The position numbers were made by a program, and so were the translations under genes. This document shows positions 46,051 to 57,544 of a DNA stretch of 64,000 nt, piece by piece. The notes beneath the pieces were generated by a model. It searched no databases. It was not told the origin of the DNA and saw nothing but the letters and a program-made list of their open reading frames with translations. Origin of the DNA: Rehmannia glutinosa (Eukaryota > Streptophyta > Magnoliopsida > Lamiales > Orobanchaceae); contig JABTTQ020000228.1 in the NCBI GenBank assembly GCA_016081115.2, positions 1 through 64,000 on the forward strand, given 5' to 3'. How positions within the stretch are numbered: the first letter of the stretch is position 1; each line of letters starts with the position of its first letter.

Positions 46051-47589
46051 ATTTCCAAATGACATAATTAGTTGTTTTTAGCACATGCTCGAAAGTATCT
46101 TCTTGATGATCTAATGAAGCTGTGGAATGTTGGTCCAAGATCCACGAGCCACAATTGCCATAAACTTCATAGCTTCTAAAGAATCACATGAGGGAAAAAG
46201 GCAAAAGAGTGGTGGAGGGTCACATATCTTTGTCTTTAAAGTTTCTAATTTTTCTTGTTCTGTTATTCTGTCATATTAGACCATCTCTTTCGAGCTTCAA
46301 GTACCGCCATTGCTTGAAAACTCACTAAAGGCTCATTAGAATGTAAAATTAATCATTTAAAGCGAGGCTTGTGGAAACTCCTATCATTGCTCGTTCGAGA
46401 TCCTCCTTGTCATTCTCATCCAAAGTGGCGAAATAATCGAATCATGTGATATAATAGCGATCGCACATGTAGGATGTTTATAAACAACCATTGTTCGAAT
46501 AAGATTAATATTTCAGTCACCAATTGATCGTGACACTCTGTGTTCGTCCATGTTAAGTCAGGACTCTCCAAATTTGTGGTTGCATGTCGTATATCAACAC
46601 AGTCATCCTCCAACACCTCAAAAGCATTTTTATGTGAATATTCAACGAAGAAGTTCCTCATTCCTAAACTCGTCATGTCCTCTTTTTAAAGCGGATCCAA
46701 TTACCCCTCCTCAATTATTTTTCCCTTACGGTTGGGAACCCTATCCGGACAAGCGATCGATCACGATTGGGACTAGTATCCTTTGCAACGGATGCCTCAC
46801 GGTTCCCAAACTTCTCTAGTTTTAACTTGTCGACAATGATTTATATTGTGTCCAACAATACGACAATGAACACAAAAATCGGTAAACTCTCATATCTTAA
46901 GGACACGAATGGGCAATGACTTACTCTTTCCACCATAATAAACTCTTGTAAAGGTTTATTTAAATCAATTTCCACGATAACTCGGACAAGTGACCCACCT
47001 TCCCGGTCAAAGAACTCCCATCAATTTGAATCGGGGTCCCAATAGCACTCGCAAGTTTTGTAATCAATGAATTATGCAAATACTATATACTTAGTTCGTA
47101 TATGTGAACCCATACTTGAGCCACCAAAGTATTTACCTTATATGGATTGAAGTCAGGATCCGATTCATAAGGCGTAACATTCCTGGTTGCAAATTCCATG
47201 TAGCTCGCGAAAACACTTTATTACATTCCTCCGATTCATTAAACTGAGTGCTATAATACCCTTTTCCAAATGGAACCAGGACGCCATCCTTTTTTAATGT
47301 CCCATAAAAATATTAGCTTAATTTTAAGATTATCCAGTATGGTTTAGCCTCTTTAGGTTGTAAAATTAGTCCTTCAAACGAGTGCGTAACTCGATTGTTC
47401 TCTGTCGGTATATCTCTTTATCCATGGTGGCCAGAAATATTCCCCTTTCTTGGTAGTCGTGAATCCTCCCAGTGCAATGGTTTGGGCAAATGATGGTGTT
47501 GGACCTCTAGCGCTACTCGGATTGTTTGTCCCACAAACCAACATGAATCTTTTTTTTAAGCGCGCTTTGTCCTCACTCACGCGCGCACA

Positions 47590-47705
47590 GGAAAACTTCC
47601 CGGGGGTCACCCATCCCATGTCTACTCCAGGCCAAGCACGCTTAACCCGGAGTTTACATGTAATGGGCACCGAGAAAAGAAGATGCATCTGTTGGTATAG
47701 GTAGT
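47590..47705 (-). promoter_or_regulatory. 5S rRNA-like pol III promoter in 3' LTR of Cassandra
   Basis: On the minus strand the block reads AACTCCGGGTTAAGCGTGCTTGG and GGGATGGGTGACCCCC. These correspond to the A-box and C-box of the internal 5S rRNA control region. The 5' end of the 5S gene is only loosely kept (CTATACCAACA), so it is not a working 5S rRNA gene. Confidence 0.8.
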
Positions 47706-47939
47706 CCAAATCATATCCTTTAAGCTATCCTTTAACTATGCAATCCAGCGCTCACGAGTTCGAATCGCGGGGCGCGCCTCGCCGCCTCTTTTAAAGCCCA
47801 TTGCGGGCGGGATCTTTGGACCAAATCCCAACAATCCCCCTCCCGGCTTTGCGTATCTCGGCTCGTCTTGGCAACCTCATTTGCTCGCCAAACTTCGCCG
47901 GTTTAACGCCAACTTCTTGAGTTCAGCGTCGCGTCACGC

Positions 47940-48205
47940 AAGCCTCTCGATTCGGCCACCCAAAGCAACCTACGCCTTGATTCGATCTGTTTACCTCGAT
48001 TCGGCCCACTGGCAACTTACCCTTGATTCTGGTCCACCCGGCAGAACCTACACCTTGATTCGATCTATTTTACCTCGATTCGGACATCGGCAACCTACCC
48101 TTCGATTCGGTCCACCCATCAACCTACACCCGGCTCGATCCGTTTTACCTCGATTCGGCCACCTGGCAACCTACCCTTCGATTCGGTCCGTTTACCTCCA
48201 TTGCG
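47940..48205. repeat. 77-bp tandem repeat inside Cassandra
   Basis: About three units with a spacing near 77 bases share TTTACCTCGATTCGGCC, GGCAACCTACCCTT and GATTCGGTCCACC. They make up more than half of the internal domain. The long open frame across them (47881-48345, 154 codons) is a by-product of the repeat, not a gene. Confidence 0.75.
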
Positions 48206-48382
48206 CCCGGCATCTCGGTTCAGCTGCGGCAACCTCCCCGGCTGCGGCGTGCTTCCGGGAATTCGAACTCGTGACTGCTCGATACAGTTGTTGGACCTCT
48301 GGGGCGCTACTCGGATTGGACGATTGTCCCCACAAACCAACATGAATCTTTTCTAGCGCTTTGTCCTCACTCACGTGCACCC

Positions 48383-48500
48383 TGGAAAACTTCCGAGGGG
48401 TCACCCATCCCATGTCTACTCCAGGCCAAGCACGCTTAACCTCGGAGTTTCTATGTAATGGGCACGAGAAAAGAAGATGCATCGTGTTGGTATAGGTAGT
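48383..48500 (-). promoter_or_regulatory. 5S rRNA-like pol III promoter in 5' LTR of Cassandra
   Basis: The minus strand reads AACTCCGAGGTTAAGCGTGC and GATGGGTGACCCCTCGG, again matching the 5S internal control region. As the 5' LTR copy, this is the one that would start the element RNA. Confidence 0.8.
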
Positions 48501-49246
48501 CCAAATCATATCCTTTAAGTTATCCTTTAACTATGCAATCCAGCGCTCACGAGTTCGAATCGCGGGCCGCGCCTCGCCTCTTTTAAAGCCCATTGCGGGC
48601 GGGATCTTTGGACCAAATCCCAACAGGATGGATTGCGTCTCCCATGCGAAGTACGGGACGATGTTGAATACGATTGAATTCGATTTGGAGAAATCTTGAT
48701 TCTTGTTAATATCACGAGGAACCGATCGTGCGTGTATAATTCCTCGTGATAGCAGGATGAATATTTTTTTAGAAGATTAGGGTTTAACCTAAGTTTTTAC
48801 GTAGGGATAAAATTAGGGTTTAACCTAAGTTTTGATGTAGGGTTAGGGAGAACAAAGTACAAATCTAGGAGAGGAAATATGAGCGTCCATATCGGATCCC
48901 TTAAAGAATCGAGTTCGGATGGAATCATGTCGGCTTTTGGATCATGCATAATATTTGAATTTTGAGGAGAGGAAAAATTCATGTTCATAGTCGACGGTAC
49001 CAAACACGAAGGAAAAGTCGGAAAACTATGTCGTGAAAACAAGGCAGTGGAGGAATTACATATTTATGCGCGAAAGGTTGATTGATTCGGGAAAGCGGTA
49101 TGCATCTAAATCCATGATTGATTTAGTTAAAGTAAATATTTTTACCTACGAAAACAGGGCAAGGTGGAGAAGATAGATTTCTTGGGTAGCCGGCTAGCCA
49201 CCATGGTTATGGAGCCCTATTCGAGAAAAACCCTCTTTGTCATTGA

Positions 49247-51305
49247 ATTTCCAAATGACATAATTAGTTGTTTTTAGCACATGCTCGAAAAGTATCTTCT
49301 TGATGGTCTAACAAAGGCTGTGGAATGTTGGTCCAAGATCCACGAGCCACAATTGCCATAAACTTCATAGCTTCTAAAGAATCACATGAGGGAAAGGCAA
49401 GCAGTGGTGGAGGGTCACATATCTTTGTCTTTAAAGTTTCTAATTTTTCTTGTTTCTATTATTACGTCATATCGGACCATCTCTTTCGAGCTTCAGCCGC
49501 CATTGCTTGAATACTCACTAAAGGCTCATTAGAATGTAAAATTAATCATTTAAAAGCGAGGCTTGTGGAAACTCCTATCATTGCTCGTTCGAGATCCTCC
49601 TTGTCATTCTCATCCAAAGTGGCGAAATAATCGAATCATGTGATATAATAGCGATCGCACATGTAGGATGTTTATAAACAACCATTGTTCGAATAAGATT
49701 AATATTTCGAGTCACCAATTGATCGTGACACTCTGTGTTCGTCCATGTTAAGTCTAGGACTCTCCAAATTTGTGGTTGCATGTCGTATATCAACACGGTC
49801 ATCCTCCAACACCTCAAAAGCATTTTTATGTGAATATTCAACGAAGAAGTTCCTCATTCCTAAACTCGTCATGTCCTCTTTTTAAAGCTGGATCCAATTA
49901 CCCCTCCTCAATTATTTTTCCCTTACGGTTGGGAACCTATCCCGGACAAGCGATCGATCACGATTGGGACTAGTATCCTTTGCAACGGATGCCACGGTTC
50001 CCAAACTTCTCTAGTTTTAACTTGTCGACAATGATTTATATTGTGTCCGACAATACGACAATGAACACAAAAATCACGGTAAACTCTCATAGCTTAAGGA
50101 CACGAATGGGCAATGACTCACTCTTTCCACCATAATAAACTCTTGTAAAGGTTTATTTAAATCAATTTCCACGATAACTCGGACAAGTGACCCACCTTCC
50201 CGTCAAAGAACTCCCATCAATTTGAATCGGGGTCCCAATAGCACTCGCAAGTTTTGTAATCAATGAATTATGCAAATACTATATACTTAGTTCGTATATG
50301 TGAACCCATACTTGAGCCACCAAAGTATTTACCTTATATGGATTGAAGTCCAGGATCGATTCATAAGGCGTAACATTCCTGGTTGCAAATTCCACGTAGC
50401 TCGCGAAAAACACTTTATTACATTCCTCGATTCATTAAACCGAGTGCTATAATACCCTTTTCCAAATGGAACCACGCCATCATTTTTAATGTCCCATAAA
50501 AATATTAACTTAATTTTAAGATTATCCAGTATGGTTTAGCCTCTTTAGGTTGTAAAATTCGATCCTTCAAGCGAAGTGCGTAACTCGATTGTTCTCTGTC
50601 GGTATATCTCTTCATCCATGGTGCCAGAAATATTCCCCTTTCTTGGTAGTCGTGAATCCTCCCAGTGCAATGGTTTGGGCAAATGATGGATTGCGTCTCC
50701 CATGCGAAATTAAGGCGATGTTGAATACGATTGAATTCGATTTGGAGAAATCTTGATTCTTGTTAATATCCGAGGAACCGATCGTGCGTGTATAATTCCT
50801 CGTGATAGCCAGGATGAATATTTTCGAAGATTAGGGTTTAACCTAAGTTTTTACGTAGGGATAAAATTAGGGTTTAACCTAAGTTTTGATGTAGGGTTAG
50901 GGAGAACCAAAGTACAAATCCTAGGAGAGGAAATATGAGCGTCCATATCGGATCCCTTAAAGAATCGAGTTAGGATGGAATCATGTCGACTTTTGGATCA
51001 TGCATAATATCGAATTTTGAGGAGAGGAAAAATTCATGTTCATAGTCGACGGTACCAAACACGAAGGAAAAGTCGGAAAACTATGTCGTGAAAACAAGGC
51101 AGTGGAGGAATTACATATTTATTCGCGAAAGGTTGATTGATTTTAGGAAAGCAGTGTATGAATCTAAATCCATGATTGATTTAGTTAAAGTAAATATTTT
51201 TACCTACGAAAAAAGCAGGGCAAGGTGGAGAAGATAGATTTCTTGGGTAGCGGCTAGCCACCATGGTTATGGAGCCCTATTCCGAAAAACCCTCTTTGTC
51301 ATTGA
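49247..51305 (-). mobile_element. internally deleted LINE, tandem copy 2
   Basis: Near-identical to copies 1 and 3, joined head to tail without spacer at the text CATTGAATTTCCAAATGAC. It contains the ORF1 start (about 51045), zinc knuckle (about 50060-50010) and endonuclease end (49841-49578) but no reverse transcriptase. Where copy 1 has the Cassandra insert, this copy reads straight through (GCAAATGATGGATTGCG, near 50688), an empty-site control. Confidence 0.8.
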
Positions 51306-53372
51306 ATTTCCAAATGACATAATTAGTTGTTTTTTAGCACATGCTCAAAGTATCTTCTTGATGGTCTAATGAAGCTGTGGAATGTTGGTCCAAGATCCAC
51401 GAGCCACAATTGCCATAAACTTCATAGCTTCTAAAGAATCACATGAGGGAAAGGCAAGCGAGTGGTGGAGGGTCACATATCTTTGTCTTTAAAGTTTCTA
51501 ATTTTTCTTGTTTACATTATTCTGTCATATCGGACCATCTCTTTCGAGCTTCGGCCGCCATTGCTTGAAAACTCACTAAAGGCTCATTAGAATGTAAAAT
51601 TAATCATTTAAAAGCGAGGCTTGTGGAAACTCCTATCATTGCTCGTTCGAGATCCTCCTTGTCATTCTCATCCAAAGTGGCGAGAAATAATCGACTCATG
51701 TGATATAATAGCGATCGCACATGTAGGATGTTTATAAACAACCATTGTTCGAATAAGATTAATATTTCCAATCACCAATTGATCGTGACACTCTGTGTTC
51801 GTCCATGTTAAGTCTAGGACTCTCCAAATTTGTGGTTGCATGTCGTATATCAACACAGTCATCATCCTCCAACACCTCAAAAGCATTTTTATGTGAATAT
51901 TCAACGAAGAAGTTCCTCATTCCTAAACTCGTCATGTCCTCTTTTTAAATGGATCCAATTACCCTCCTCAATTATTTTTCCCTTCAGTTTGGGAACCTTA
52001 TCCCGGACAACTGATCGATCACGATTGGGACTAGTATCCTTTGCAACGGATGCCTCCGGTTCCCAAACTTCTCTAGTTTTAACTTGTCGACAATGATTTA
52101 TATTGTGTCCAACAATACGACAATGAACACAAAAATCGGTAAACTCTCATAGCTTAAGGACACGAATGGGCAATGACTCACTCTTTCCACCATAATAAAC
52201 TCTTGTAAAGGTTTATTTAAATCAATTTCCACGATAACTCGGACAAGTGACCCACCTTCCCGGTCAAAGAACTCCCATCAATTTGAATCGGGGTCCCAAT
52301 AGCACTCGCAAGTTTTGTAATCAATGAATTATGCAAATACTATATACTTAGTTCGTATATGTGAACCCATACTTGAGCCACCAAAGTATTTACCTTATAT
52401 GGATTGAAGTCAGGATCCAATTCATAAGGCGTAACATTCCTGGTTGCAAATTCCATGTAGCTCGCGAAAACACTTTATTACATTCCTCCGATTCATTAAA
52501 TGAGTGCTATAATACCCTTTTCCAAATGGAACCAGACGCCATCTTTTTTAATGTCCCATAAAAATATTAACTTAATTTTAAGATTATTCGAGAGTATGGT
52601 TTACCCTCTTTAGGTTGTAAAATTCGTCCTTCAACGAATTGCGTAACTTTCGATTGTTCTCTGTCGGTATATCTCTTTATCCATGGTGACAGAAATATTC
52701 CCTTTCTTGGTCGGGTCGTGAATCCTCCCAGTGCAATGGTTTGGGCAAATGATGGATTGCGTCTCCCATGCGAAAGTCGGGACGATGTTGAATACGATTG
52801 AATTCGATTTTGGAGAAATCTTGATTCTTGTTAATATACGAGGAACCGGTCATGCGTGTATAATTCCTCGTGATAGCCGGATGAATATTTTACGAAGATT
52901 AGGGTTTAACCTAAGTTTTGACGTAGGGATAAAATTAGGGTTTAACCTAAGTTTTGATGTAGGGTTAGGGAGAACCAAAGTACAAATCCTAGGAGAGGAA
53001 ATATGAGCGTCCATATCGGATCCCTTAAAGAATCGAGTTCGGATGGAATCATGTCGACTTTTGGATCATGCATAATATCGAATTTTGAGGAGAGGAAAAA
53101 TTCATGTTCATAGTCGACGGTACCAAACACGAAGGAAAAGTCGGAAAACTATGTCGTGAGAACAAGGCAGTGGAGGAATTACATATTTATGCGCGGAAGG
53201 TTGATTGATTTCAAGAATCAGGTATGAATCTAAATCCATGATTGATTTAGTTAAAGTAAATATTTTTACCTACGAAAAACAGGGCAAGGTGGAGAAGATA
53301 GATTTCTTGGGTAGCCGGCTAGCCGCCATGGTTATGGAGCCCTATTCGAAAAACCCTCTCTGTCATTGAATT
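51306..53372 (-). mobile_element. internally deleted LINE, tandem copy 3
   Basis: Third copy of the unit (about 2.06 kb). Endonuclease end at 51904-51668, zinc knuckle near 52120-52075, ORF1 start region at 53130-52942. The array stops at CATTGAATT (53372). Also seen in this unit is a 36-base doublet with AAAATTAGGGTTTAACC and TAAGTTTTGA (52900-52970). Confidence 0.8.
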
Positions 53373-54371
53373 AGGAATCGACTTCTAATATTGATAATAA
53401 TATCGATTCCTTTTAATTTATTTATCTTGCAAAAGTATCAATTCTTTCAAGTGCACAGTGCGCATAATTGAGATGCAAAAAGTGTTTAAGATTTCATTAA
53501 TATATACTCCTTATGATTTCATTAAGAATAATATTCTTTCATTTAAATTTCATAAGTTTACTTCCCCCATAAAAACTTTTGTATTCAAAATTGCATTAGT
53601 TAAACAATATTTGATTCATAGCATCTCCAGCTCACAAAAAACAATTGCCTCCCTAGCCTAATTCTTCACCAATAGTCTTCTTCCCAGCAAAACTTATTTA
53701 TCATATCATTGATTAATCAACTAGGTTAGGTATAACAACTAAGGCAATATAATTTTTTGTTAGGTGATATTTTTCTTTCATTGTGATTAGTGTTAATATA
53801 TATACTCAGTACTCACAACTTGGTGTGTAGTTTGGTTTCATTTCCAGAATTACATTTTCTTCTCCCGGTGAAAATATACTCGCCACTTCTATGTATTTTA
53901 TTTCCCAAAATTATTAATTATATTCAAATATATCATATACTTCTACAGACTACTAACATAAACAAAGTTTATAAAATATAGGGTTGATTACAAAAAAAAC
54001 CTTGAGCTTTAGCCTATTTACAAACAAACCCAACTAGTTTTTGCTGCTCATCTGTGCTAGAGTTTATATCATTAGTCTTCCGAGCGAGTGTTGCGCCAAG
54101 CTTTTGCCGTGTTTGGAGGACAACGATTAATCGTTCGTAAAGCGCTTTTGCCCCTGATTCTCATCAGATACCAGACTATGGGAGTGTTTGAAAAATGTAA
54201 CCATGTTTTTCAGGTACAAGCTGAGAATCACTTTTTTCAGAACCAGAAGAGAATGAACTTTAGCCAAACTGGTAGCTTTCCCTTAATTACACCTTTATTT
54301 AGCTTAAAATCCTTTCAAACTCCCTATATATCATGCGCATTATAAGCTTCTGCAAGTCAAATTCATATCAA
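53373..54371. other. intergenic DNA 3' of exostosin gene 2
   Basis: AT-rich, no gene. A half-MITE of the foldback family lies near 53984-54035 (GATTACAAAAAAAACCTTG). The part next to 54372 is probably the 3' UTR of gene 2. Confidence 0.5.
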
Positions 54372-57300
54372 TCACCCAGATCTCATCTGGAAAACCCTAG
54401 TGTACCATACCGAATGGAGAATCATGTGAAAAACATCGTACTTCACCGGCTTACTGTGCCAAAGAAAATGCTTCTGCACTTGTCGAACCCTTTGTTGCAT
54501 CTTAATATATCTATTTTCAGAAATTGACAAAAGTATATTCTTCAGATTCGGAATATCCTTCTCCAGCACAAAAACGGCGAAAGACTCCCAATTCAAAGTC
54601 TCGAAAAACGGAGGCACATAATTGTCTGATATGATCACAGGAACACACTCGTAGTAAATGGCCTCTATAACTCGAGGGGTGTAGGGTTCATAACCTTTAA
54701 CACTTAAGCAGTATTTGCTGCTTTTCATGAACTGGATATAGGTCATCTGACCCTTCACCTCGTGTAGCTTACCGAATATTTTCATGTCGGGATCTTTATT
54801 TTCCCAGTAACTTAATAAAATGGGACGGAGATAACCATGCATTTTCCTGCGAAAAAAAAGCTAAGATGCCCCTTTGAGAGGGAGATTTTCCTCCGAGGTC
54901 TTTAAGAGGGTTTTTAGCATCGCGTATATAGATTTCAGGTAGAGATACATCTTTGCCGAACTGGAATCCTCCTTTGACGTCAGCATTGCACAAAGCTCTA
55001 ATGCAATTCTTCATGATCCGGCTTGTCTCAGAGGGTGCCTGTGGCAACAGAAGTAAAATTGATGTATTTTACTATTGACATGTAAGGTAATTAATAGGGA
55101 TAATTACAAAAAAACCCGTGCGGTTTGAGCTAATTACAAAAACATCAAAAGATGTTTCATAATTACAAAAAAAAAAAACCTCAGGTTTGATTATGTCGGG
55201 GACAACCGTAATATTTCTATATATATTAGGGGGTTTGAAATCTTGAAATGTTTTTTTCTCATGAAGGGGAAAATATAAGACGGATTCAAGCCTCAAGGTT
55301 TTTTTTTTTTTTTTTAATTTTCGAAAAAACTATGGAGTTTTTCATTATTAGCCCAAACCTCAGTGGGCTGTAATTATCTGTAATAGTAAAAAAGCATACC
55401 CAATCATGGCAGGCTACAAGAAAATGGTCAGCTCCATCAGTTCGATTCCAAAAATCATGTTTTGTTGTGATAGTCTTGAGGTAGCTACTCAAATACTGAA
55501 CCAAGTTCTTGTGACTGTGCGAATTCGGAACGTATAAAGTCTCCTCTAATATTCGTGAACTAAAAGGCAAGTAAAACAGATGGGCTTTATTGGGATTTGT
55601 AGTGACAAAGTGCTTGTTTTCTTCCAGCAGCTTCATGAACCATCCCTCGGAAGCATATATCCCATCAAGCTCTGGCTGATGGAATATGGGCCTTTCTCCT
55701 TCCGTATAAACGTAAATCTTAAGAGTCTGCTCCATCAATTCATAGCTCCTGCAAATTATAACGATATAGTTGTCGATAAAATATAATTAGACACACATTT
55801 AAGTTTAATCAATGTTTTGCATAAGATGGTTAGATTTGAAAATCCATACGACTGTCTGCTAGTGTTCATGTTTACTGGCGTAATACCTTCCTTTACGAAA
55901 AGAGTGGACTTCATGTTAGGAAATTAAAGTTTTTCACTCATATATCAACTAAAATAAGTATTCATGAGGTATATAGTAGACCAAACAGCTTGCATCGACT
56001 CTTTTCATGAATGATTATTGATTCACATGGATACCCATATTACAAGTATAGAAAATATTTCAAGAGAATGATAATTATTGTAAAGAAGCATTGGAACCAC
56101 TATATACAGTCAACACAATCAAGAAAAGGTGAGAATAGTATGGTACAATTTTTTTTGAGTCACTTACTTGTTTACCTTATAAATGCAGGATAATTTCTAT
56201 ACACGTTAACATCAATATGATGGATCTTTTCCATTATTTGAGCACCCTCTATAAGTTTTTCAGAATTCAGTAATTCTTTGTCAACTTGCAAAGGCCACTT
56301 AGGTCTCTGAGAAACAAAACAAAGATGTGAATAAATGGAAAAAATATTAAAGAAGGACAACCGATATTAAATTTAGGGATAATTACAAAATATTCCCTGA
56401 GGTTCGGGCTAATTATGAAAAAAACCCTTTAGGTCTGATCAATCTTACATTTTCCTCTTCATATGCAAAAAAACATTTCAAAAACTCCTCTTATGTTTAT
56501 TAAAATATTACAGTTACCTCCTTAAATTTAATACACAGTCAAACCTCAAGGGGTCTTTTGTATTTTTTTTGAAAACCTCTTGTTTTTTGTTTTTTGCAAT
56601 TAGCCCAACTTTAAGGGGCTTTTTGTAATTATACCTTAAATAAGAACATACCATGGATCGATATGAAACACGACTTTGACTCAGCATATCATTCATTGCA
56701 GATATTGGCACTACAACAGCTGGCGGTCCCTTGAACCTTCTCTTCTTAACAGGCGTCCTAGTGATGGAAGAACTATTAACAAAACTGGAAGTGTCACTTT
56801 TAGTCCGCCCAGGCTTTTCATCGTTTAGAAGCATATTTGCTCGATCTTTGCCCATTGAGCCTGTACTTGGCCTAGGGGATTGAATGCGCATACTTCTATT
56901 TGTGTCCATATTCTCCGGAGATGAAACGTGAGAGAGCAAATTTGGTGGTGGGGCTGCTACCTGTGGACTCGTTATCAGGGAATTTTTGTCTTCATTTTTG
57001 ATAAACTGCAGATTGTCTGAAGAAGAATTTTTTCCGGAAGTGTAATTCATTACTGGTAAACCATACCCATGTTTTCCGGCCATTTCTAGTGCCAAGCTCT
57101 TGTTTCTTACCACTCTATCAACTGTTGAGTTGTGGCTTATTACCATAAAGTCTCTAGATGAAGAATTGTCTTTAGGATCAGTACTAACACCAACAGAATC
57201 ATTAAAGGGCGTATCAATTTCCAACTTCAAATCATTTTTGCCAGTGTCATTAACGGAACCTCTGGTCAAGAAGCTGCCAGCTGATGTTGCTTGAGATTTT

Positions 57301-57412
57301 CGAAAGATAATAATGATGATAAAACATATCCGTATGGAAGTTCAAAATACTGAACCAACAAAACTACTGAGAAGATCAATGCCATAAACCATAGCAGTCT
57401 CCTAGTCTCCAT
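54372..57412 (-). CDS. exostosin-type glycosyltransferase (GT47), gene 2
   Basis: Exons 57412-56652, 56306-56176 (131 nt, the same length as exon 2 of gene 1), 55748-55400 and 55038-54372. It starts METRRLLWFMALIFSVVLLV, a type II signal anchor; homology with gene 1 suggests the original start lay about 15 codons upstream, where a stop now stands. The stem is Ser/Asn-rich. The exostosin domain shows SYELMEQTLKIYVYTEGE, FYLPFSSR, DHFLVACHDW, MHGYLRPILLSYWENKD, MKSSKYCLSVKGYE and EAIYYECVPVIISDNY, ending LHSVWYTRVFQMRSG. Likely a Golgi sugar transferase for wall glycans. Frame breaks: one T short near 57305 and, in exon 4 near 54850, two extra T and one A short. Apart from these the domain is intact and better kept than gene 1. 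Confidence 0.85.
55093..55380. repeat. foldback MITE in exostosin gene 2 intron 3
   Basis: GGGATAATTACAAAAAAACCC and GAGCTAATTACAAAAAC pair with TATTAGCCCAAACCTCAG and the far end. It occupies nearly the whole 361-base intron, the intron homologous to the one holding a copy in gene 1. Confidence 0.8.
56372..56637. repeat. foldback MITE in exostosin gene 2 intron 1
   Basis: GGGATAATTACAAAATATTCCC and GGGCTAATTATGAAAAA pair with TTGCAATTAGCCCAAC and TTGTAATTATACC. Intron 1 of gene 1 is only 94 bases and lacks it, so this insertion is specific to gene 2. Confidence 0.8.
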
Positions 57413-57544
57413 TGATACGGTGAAATTCGTTATTTATGCAAGCAATGACCAACTGAAGCAGTATAGCTCGCTCTGTTTCCCCTGGAATCTGCGATAGCAA
57501 AATAAGTCATTGACTGTGGCCCCAATTTTTTTGAAGCTCCCTTA

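Larger units (their letters stand above)
47497..48625 (-). mobile_element. Cassandra-type TRIM retrotransposon with 5S-like LTRs
   Basis: Two 337-bp direct repeats (47497-47833 and 48289-48625) begin TGTTGG and end CCCAACA, flanking 455 bp without a gene. GATGG occurs at both outer flanks (47492-47496; 48627-48631, one extra G). On the minus strand a polypurine tract GGGAGGGGGAT precedes the 3' LTR (47833 downward). A degenerate tRNA-Met primer site (TGTATCGAGC for TGGTATCAGAGC) follows the 5' LTR at about 48286. Each LTR contains a 5S rRNA-like block, the hallmark of Cassandra. It carries no protein gene and depends on other elements. It sits in LINE copy 1 only. Confidence 0.85.
46051..49246 (-). 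mobile_element. internally deleted LINE, tandem copy 1 (split by Cassandra element)
   Basis: On the minus strand the order is LINE-like. 5' leader (about 49240-48990). ORF1 start region (MNMNFSSPQNSNIMHD at about 48985). DUF4283-type gag (about 47460-46900; LVAQVWVHIYELS, then GTPIQIDGSSLTGR, DLNKPLQEFIMVERVSHCPF). CCHC zinc knuckle CVHCRIVGHNINHC (about 46885-46840). APE endonuclease end (46676-46416; LTWTNTECHDQL, then HDSIISPLW-like). No reverse transcriptase follows; the text passes to a short tail containing LEAMKFMAIVARGSW. Frameshifts abound. The copy is interrupted at 47497-48625 by a Cassandra-type element. Confidence 0.75.

Noticed and set aside
47590..47705. A functional 5S rRNA gene
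   Set aside because: Only the internal control region is well kept. The 5' third differs strongly from plant 5S rRNA, and the block sits inside an LTR.
47881..48345. 154-codon frame (MLAKLRRFNANFLSS...) as a gene
   Set aside because: It lies over the 77-bp tandem repeat of the Cassandra interior. The frame stays open because the repeat is GC-rich and lacks stops in that phase.
48527..49042. Independent genes on the minus strand (62- and 81-codon frames)
   Set aside because: They are pieces of the LINE leader and ORF1 that recur in all three tandem units.
52900..52975. Telomere-like repeat (TTTAGGG)
   Set aside because: TTAGGGTTTAACC occurs only twice, in a 36-base doublet of the LINE leader, with no head-to-tail TTTAGGG array.
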